Shown: one piece after another, positions 60,504-64,000 of the stretch | How positions within the stretch are numbered: position 1 is the first letter of the stretch | How the letters are laid out: each line of letters begins with the position of its first letter | Assembly (NCBI GenBank): GCA_002373995.1 | Contig: DFLB01000063.1 | Span: 1,246-65,245 of the forward strand | Direction: 5' to 3' | DNA length: 64,000 bases | Source: Bacteroidales bacterium UBA3630 | GTDB taxonomy: Bacteria; Bacteroidota; Bacteroidia; Bacteroidales; P3 | Program-made: the position numbers and the translations under genes | Notes under the pieces: model-generated | The model's input: the letters and a program-made list of their open reading frames with translations, nothing else | What the model was told of the DNA's origin: nothing | The model's database searches: none

Positions 60504-62513
60504 TTACCTCCATCCGCCAACTATCACACGGCGCACCGGTGCCGAACCGACACCCACGAGGTAGACCCCGGCCGCCGGCACGTCGAAACGCACAGCGCCT
60601 GAAACAGCCTGCTGCGTGGCCATCCTCCATCCCGCCACATCGTAGAACGTCACCACACCGTTCCCCGCGCCTTCGATCACAACCGTCAACGCTTCGCCGT
60701 ACACTTTCCAGTTTCCACCTTCCACACCCTCTATTCCCTCTGTACTCTCCGGTGCAAAGGTCGCCGTGAGGGTCACGTCAGTGGTTACGGTGTAGTTAGC
60801 GTGGGCATAGGTGTTTCCGTTGCTCCACTGCACAAAGGTGTAGCCCGTCTTGGGATAGGCGTGTATCGCAATGGTGGTGCCGGCTTCGTAGGGGCCTCCG
60901 CCATCCACAGTGCCCCAGTCTTCGTTGTTGCTGACAAGGGTGACGGTGTAGGTGGGCGGTATGGCTTCGAAGTAGGCGGTGTAGGTCTTGTTCTGCGTGA
61001 CGGTGACGTTGCGGGGGTTCTGCGTGTTGCCGTCCTGCCAGCGGGTGAAGCGGTAGCCGTCGCGCGGATTGGCCCGCAGGGTGGCTGTGGAGCCTTCGTC
61101 GTAGGTGCCGCCGCCTTCCGCGGAGCCCATCGAGGTATTGGCCGACTGGACGGTGAGGGTATAAGTGTCCATAGCACTCTCGGCAGTTATCAGGCACACA
61201 GCCCATGAGACTTCTATCGAGTTGGAACTCGTAAGGTCTACTATGTGCCGGCCGGCCTCGTAGTCATAGTCTCTGCGGAGGGGTCTCCAGCCTTGCTGGG
61301 GAGAGTACCGCAGGGCGCTGTTGGGATTTCCGGTGTAGCCAAGCCTTACACACGGATAGAGCGTATATGCTCCGGCAAACTGGTCGCTGGTGGGCAGGTA
61401 GGTGTCGCTGCTGAGCACGACCCAGACAGGGTTGAGGCCATCGACTTCGACGGTGGTGGCAAGGTTTATGGTCCTCCACTCACACCAGGGGTTGGAATAG
61501 CCCGTATAGTCGAGCACATGGATATAGAGCAACGTTTCGGGAGCCTCGTTGCCACCCTGATAGATACGCAGGGTGTCCCGGGTGCCGTTCTGGACCATGA
61601 CTTTCACCTGCCGGATGAAGCGATTGGTGCGGAATGCCGATGCATCGTATTTCACTCCCCACTGCATCAAGCCCTCGTAGTCGAAATTCCGCGAGTTAAA
61701 GGCACTTCCCGCAGGGTTGTTTGCTGCATTGGGAAAGTAGGCCACTGTGTTGCCGCTCATCGTGTCGAAATTTGCCATGAAGTGTACTGTGTCGGGCCAC
61801 GCACAGGTGTCTGTCTCGCTGAAATAGTAGCCGATAACGTTCTGACCTTCGATGTTGACATAACTGATCGGGGCAGTCGCGCCATACAGGGGCGGGGCCG
61901 TCCACGAGGTGAGGTAGGCATTGGGGTGCTTGACCTCTGCCGCTATTTCAATATATTCGTCGCGACGGGTGTTACCGCTGGGGCGGGTAGTGGTGCCCAG
62001 TGCGGTATCGTTCACGTTGATGTCCAGATATACCACACTGCGGTAGAATATTGAATTGAAACTGGTATCGCTGGTGATGTATACCTGCCGCGGGTTGTCG
62101 TAGCAGTCGGGCCACACCCAATTGGTGAAATGGTAGCCCATGACCGGCGTGCGGGCCTTGATGGTGTGCCAGCCTTCAACCATATACATTGCCGTATCCT
62201 GCAAATACATTACCTGCAGTTCACCCGACGCATCATAGTAATATCCCCAGGTCGACACGTGCACACTCTTCAGCCGGTTCTCGAACACTGCGGTGAAGGT
62301 GCTGTCGCTGGTGAGCTGCACGGTACGGGGATTGTCCGTGTCGCCGTCGCTCCATCTGAGGAAGACGTAGTTGGTGTCTATCGGAGTGGCGGTGATGACG
62401 AGTGTGGTGTCGGTGGGGTAGAAGCCGCTGCCCGTACCACCCACCACCGTCAGCTGGTGCGGACGGAACATACCGTCGGTGATGGCGCGGATGGGCCACA
62501 CGCCGGAGGCCAT
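60504..62513 (-). CDS. T9SS cargo protein lacking an N-terminal signal (5'-truncated?)
   Basis: 669 residues from the first plausible ATG (62513). The reading frame runs further upstream only through MATE coding sequence, where it has no protein similarity, so no signal peptide is available. Content: an InlB-like B-repeat (FLRWSDGDTDNPRTVQLTSD), a beta-domain shared with the broken gene at 52944 (WGVKYDASAF, RIYQGGNEAPETLL, VWVVLSSDTYLP, GYTGNPNS), two further B-repeats (FTRWQDGNTQNPRNVTVT; GPYEAGTTIAIHAYP) and a T9SS-like sorting tail (VVTFYDVAGWRM to RRVIVGGWR). Exported relatives would need a signal peptide, so this is probably a remnant joined to the MATE gene by deletion, or a gene whose start is not recognisable. 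Confidence 0.65.
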   Translation of the reverse strand: MASGVWPIRAITDGMFRPHQLTVVGGTGSGFYPTDTTLVITATPIDTNYVFLRWSDGDTDNPRTVQLTSDSTFTAVFENRLKSVHVSTWGYYYDASGELQVMYLQDTAMYMVEGWHTIKARTPVMGYHFTNWVWPDCYDNPRQVYITSDTSFNSIFYRSVVYLDINVNDTALGTTTRPSGNTRRDEYIEIAAEVKHPNAYLTSWTAPPLYGATAPISYVNIEGQNVIGYYFSETDTCAWPDTVHFMANFDTMSGNTVAYFPNAANNPAGSAFNSRNFDYEGLMQWGVKYDASAFRTNRFIRQVKVMVQNGTRDTLRIYQGGNEAPETLLYIHVLDYTGYSNPWCEWRTINLATTVEVDGLNPVWVVLSSDTYLPTSDQFAGAYTLYPCVRLGYTGNPNSALRYSPQQGWRPLRRDYDYEAGRHIVDLTSSNSIEVSWAVCLITAESAMDTYTLTVQSANTSMGSAEGGGTYDEGSTATLRANPRDGYRFTRWQDGNTQNPRNVTVTQNKTYTAYFEAIPPTYTVTLVSNNEDWGTVDGGGPYEAGTTIAIHAYPKTGYTFVQWSNGNTYAHANYTVTTDVTLTATFAPESTEGIEGVEGGNWKVYGEALTVVIEGAGNGVVTFYDVAGWRMATQQAVSGAVRFDVPAAGVYLVGVGSAPVRRVIVGGWR

Positions 62514-62578
62514 CACTGGAGCCCTCTTGGGCCACGTCACCGAGACCGTCACGCCGTGGGCCGGACCGAGGGGAAATG

Positions 62579-63979
62579 TTACCGCGGACCAGCTTCTTTG
62601 CGCGGTTTGCGCACCGGAGCCACATAGCCCGGCCGGAACACTTTGAGCTGTGTCGTCAGCAGCACCGCCGCCAGCACCGTGCCCAGCACGTCGCACACCG
62701 TGCACGTCATCCACACCCCCGTCAGTCCGTCGCCGCCGGCATTCACCGTCAGCGCAGGTATCACATACATCAGCGGTATCAGGAACAGCACCTGCCGCGA
62801 CAAGCTCGTCGTGATAGCCACCCACGGCTTGTCTATCGACTGGAAGAACTGCGAGTTGGCGATGGTGAAGGCTATCAGCGGCATCATCACGTTCAGGTAG
62901 CGCATCGCCGGCACCCCGAGGTCGAGCAGCGCGTCGCTGTCGGTGAAGGCGCGCAGTATCAGCCGCGGCACCACCATAGCCAGCAGCGCACCCAAGGCTC
63001 CCACGGCTATGGCCCACTTCTGGGTCAGCACAAAGACATCGCGCAACCGGTGGTTATGCCCGGCGCCGTAGTTGTAGCCCGCTATGGGCTGCATACCCTG
63101 GCACAGGCCCAGGATGAACATCACGAGGAACGAGCCGTAAGTGTTCACGATGCCGTAGGCCCCCACCGCCAGGTCGCCGCCGTAGCGTATCAGCTGGCGG
63201 TTGAGCAGCGCCACCACAAACGAGGCCGCGAAGTTCATCAGGAACGGGCTCATGCCGATCAGCAACACATTGCGGAAGATATAGAGCTTCGGAGCCCAGG
63301 CGTGGCGCTTGAAGCGGATAAACGACCTCGGGCTGACGAAGTGCACCACCGCCACCACCGCCGTGCTGAACATCGAGATGGTCGTGGCCCAGGCCGCACC
63401 GCCTATACCCCACCCCATCACCATGATAAACAGCGCATCAAGGAAGATATTCAGTATCGCGCCGCCAGCCATGATCCACATGCTCTTCGTAGGATACCCG
63501 CTGGCACGTATCAAGCCCGTCAGGTTGAAGGTCATCGTCGTGAAGAACATGCCCGGCAGCACAATCTGCATATATTCGCGGGCATAGCCTATCGTGTCGC
63601 CCGACGCGCCGAAGAGCTCCAATATGCGGTCCATGAAGAGGTAGCCCCCGGTGACAAACAGCACCCCGAAGAAGAACGTCATCAGCATACTGTTGCCCAA
63701 TATCTTCTCAGCCCAGCGCACATCCTTGCGCCCCAGCACGATACTCATCCTGCTGCTCGCACCCACACCCACCAGCGACCCCAGCGCGTGGATGATATTC
63801 ATGATGGGCATCGTGATCGCCAGGCCTGCTATGGCCAGCGCTCCCACATACTGCCCCAGAAACACACGGTCTACAATATTATATATCGACGCCACCACCT
63901 GCGTGATGACCGCCGGCAACGCATACTGCCACAGCAGCGTCCCTATAGGTCTGGTCTCCAGTTCCTTTGTCCTATCCAT
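62579..63979 (-). CDS. MATE family multidrug/sodium antiporter
   Basis: 466 residues with about twelve membrane helices in two homologous halves. N-terminal signature RPIGTLLWQYALPAVITQVV and ASIYNIVDRVFLGQYVG; second half FLMNFAASFVVALLNRQLIRYGG and GLCQGMQPIAGYNYGAG, the last typical of MepA-like MATE exporters. Such proteins extrude cationic drugs or metabolites in exchange for Na+ or H+ at the inner membrane. The basic C-terminal tail (PVRKPRKEAG) is cytoplasmic. Immediately past its stop comes the truncated T9SS gene. Upstream to 64000 only 21 bases remain. Confidence 0.92.
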   Translation of the reverse strand: MDRTKELETRPIGTLLWQYALPAVITQVVASIYNIVDRVFLGQYVGALAIAGLAITMPIMNIIHALGSLVGVGASSRMSIVLGRKDVRWAEKILGNSMLMTFFFGVLFVTGGYLFMDRILELFGASGDTIGYAREYMQIVLPGMFFTTMTFNLTGLIRASGYPTKSMWIMAGGAILNIFLDALFIMVMGWGIGGAAWATTISMFSTAVVAVVHFVSPRSFIRFKRHAWAPKLYIFRNVLLIGMSPFLMNFAASFVVALLNRQLIRYGGDLAVGAYGIVNTYGSFLVMFILGLCQGMQPIAGYNYGAGHNHRLRDVFVLTQKWAIAVGALGALLAMVVPRLILRAFTDSDALLDLGVPAMRYLNVMMPLIAFTIANSQFFQSIDKPWVAITTSLSRQVLFLIPLMYVIPALTVNAGGDGLTGVWMTCTVCDVLGTVLAAVLLTTQLKVFRPGYVAPVRKPRKEAGPR

Positions 63980-64000
63980 CTATCCCACTGTCATGTTTAG

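Noticed and set aside
62514..63017. Upstream extension of the 60504 T9SS gene into the MATE gene
   Set aside because: The extra residues are Gly/Ala/Asp/Arg-rich shadow sequence of MATE with no signal peptide.

Overview
The window is a chromosomal segment of an uncultured-looking member of the Bacteroidota, most likely order Bacteroidales. Evidence seen directly: several promoters carry the Bacteroidota -7 element TAnnTTTG; strong Shine-Dalgarno sequences are absent; the full bat (Bacteroides aerotolerance) operon is present; and several secreted proteins end in a type IX secretion system (T9SS) sorting domain, alongside the T9SS regulator PorX. I see no rRNA or tRNA genes, no CRISPR, no insertion sequence and no prophage.

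Layout. 1-6.2 kb: 3' end of secA, a lipoprotein, a PepSY-like secreted protein, trmH and three glycosyltransferase genes, one of which is only half of a GT-B enzyme. 6.2-9.2 kb: a T9SS-exported peptidyl-arginine-deiminase-family protein behind a kce-like beta-keto acid cleavage enzyme. 9.4-21.2 kb: a long minus-strand run, moxR-DUF58-membrane protein-batA-batB-batC-batD-batE-WG repeat protein-rseC-ruvC-transglutaminase-like lipoprotein, with very short gaps or overlaps. 21.5-35.8 kb: a T9SS beta-propeller protein, tyrS, and a 3124-residue T9SS fibronectin-type adhesin-like protein built from three 1.8-kb internal duplications. 36-46.4 kb (minus): mnmE, a membrane protein, uvrA, and two related secreted proteins flanking a fusion of M48 metallopeptidase and beta-barrel. 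46.5-52.9 kb: an outer membrane protein, porX and mfd. 53-64 kb (minus): a broken C10-protease-like gene, a PepSY-like protein, purA, an unknown cytosolic protein, murB, a lipoprotein, a T9SS cargo gene lacking its N-terminus, and a MATE transporter.

How it fits together: SecA, the secreted and lipid-anchored proteins, the T9SS cargo and PorX describe a cell that invests heavily in surface and exported proteins. uvrA, mfd and ruvC are DNA repair genes dispersed among envelope genes.

The least explained feature is a set of degenerate short tandem repeats. Units are 7, 8, 9 or 11 bp. They lie in many intergenic gaps and also inside the coding sequences of mnmE, mfd and a lipoprotein, where they encode extra, probably disordered linkers. 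The 7-bp family also forms a perfect 40-bp palindrome, and one 11-bp family forms a dispersed element with conserved ends present twice in opposite orientations. This is my main candidate for an undescribed system.
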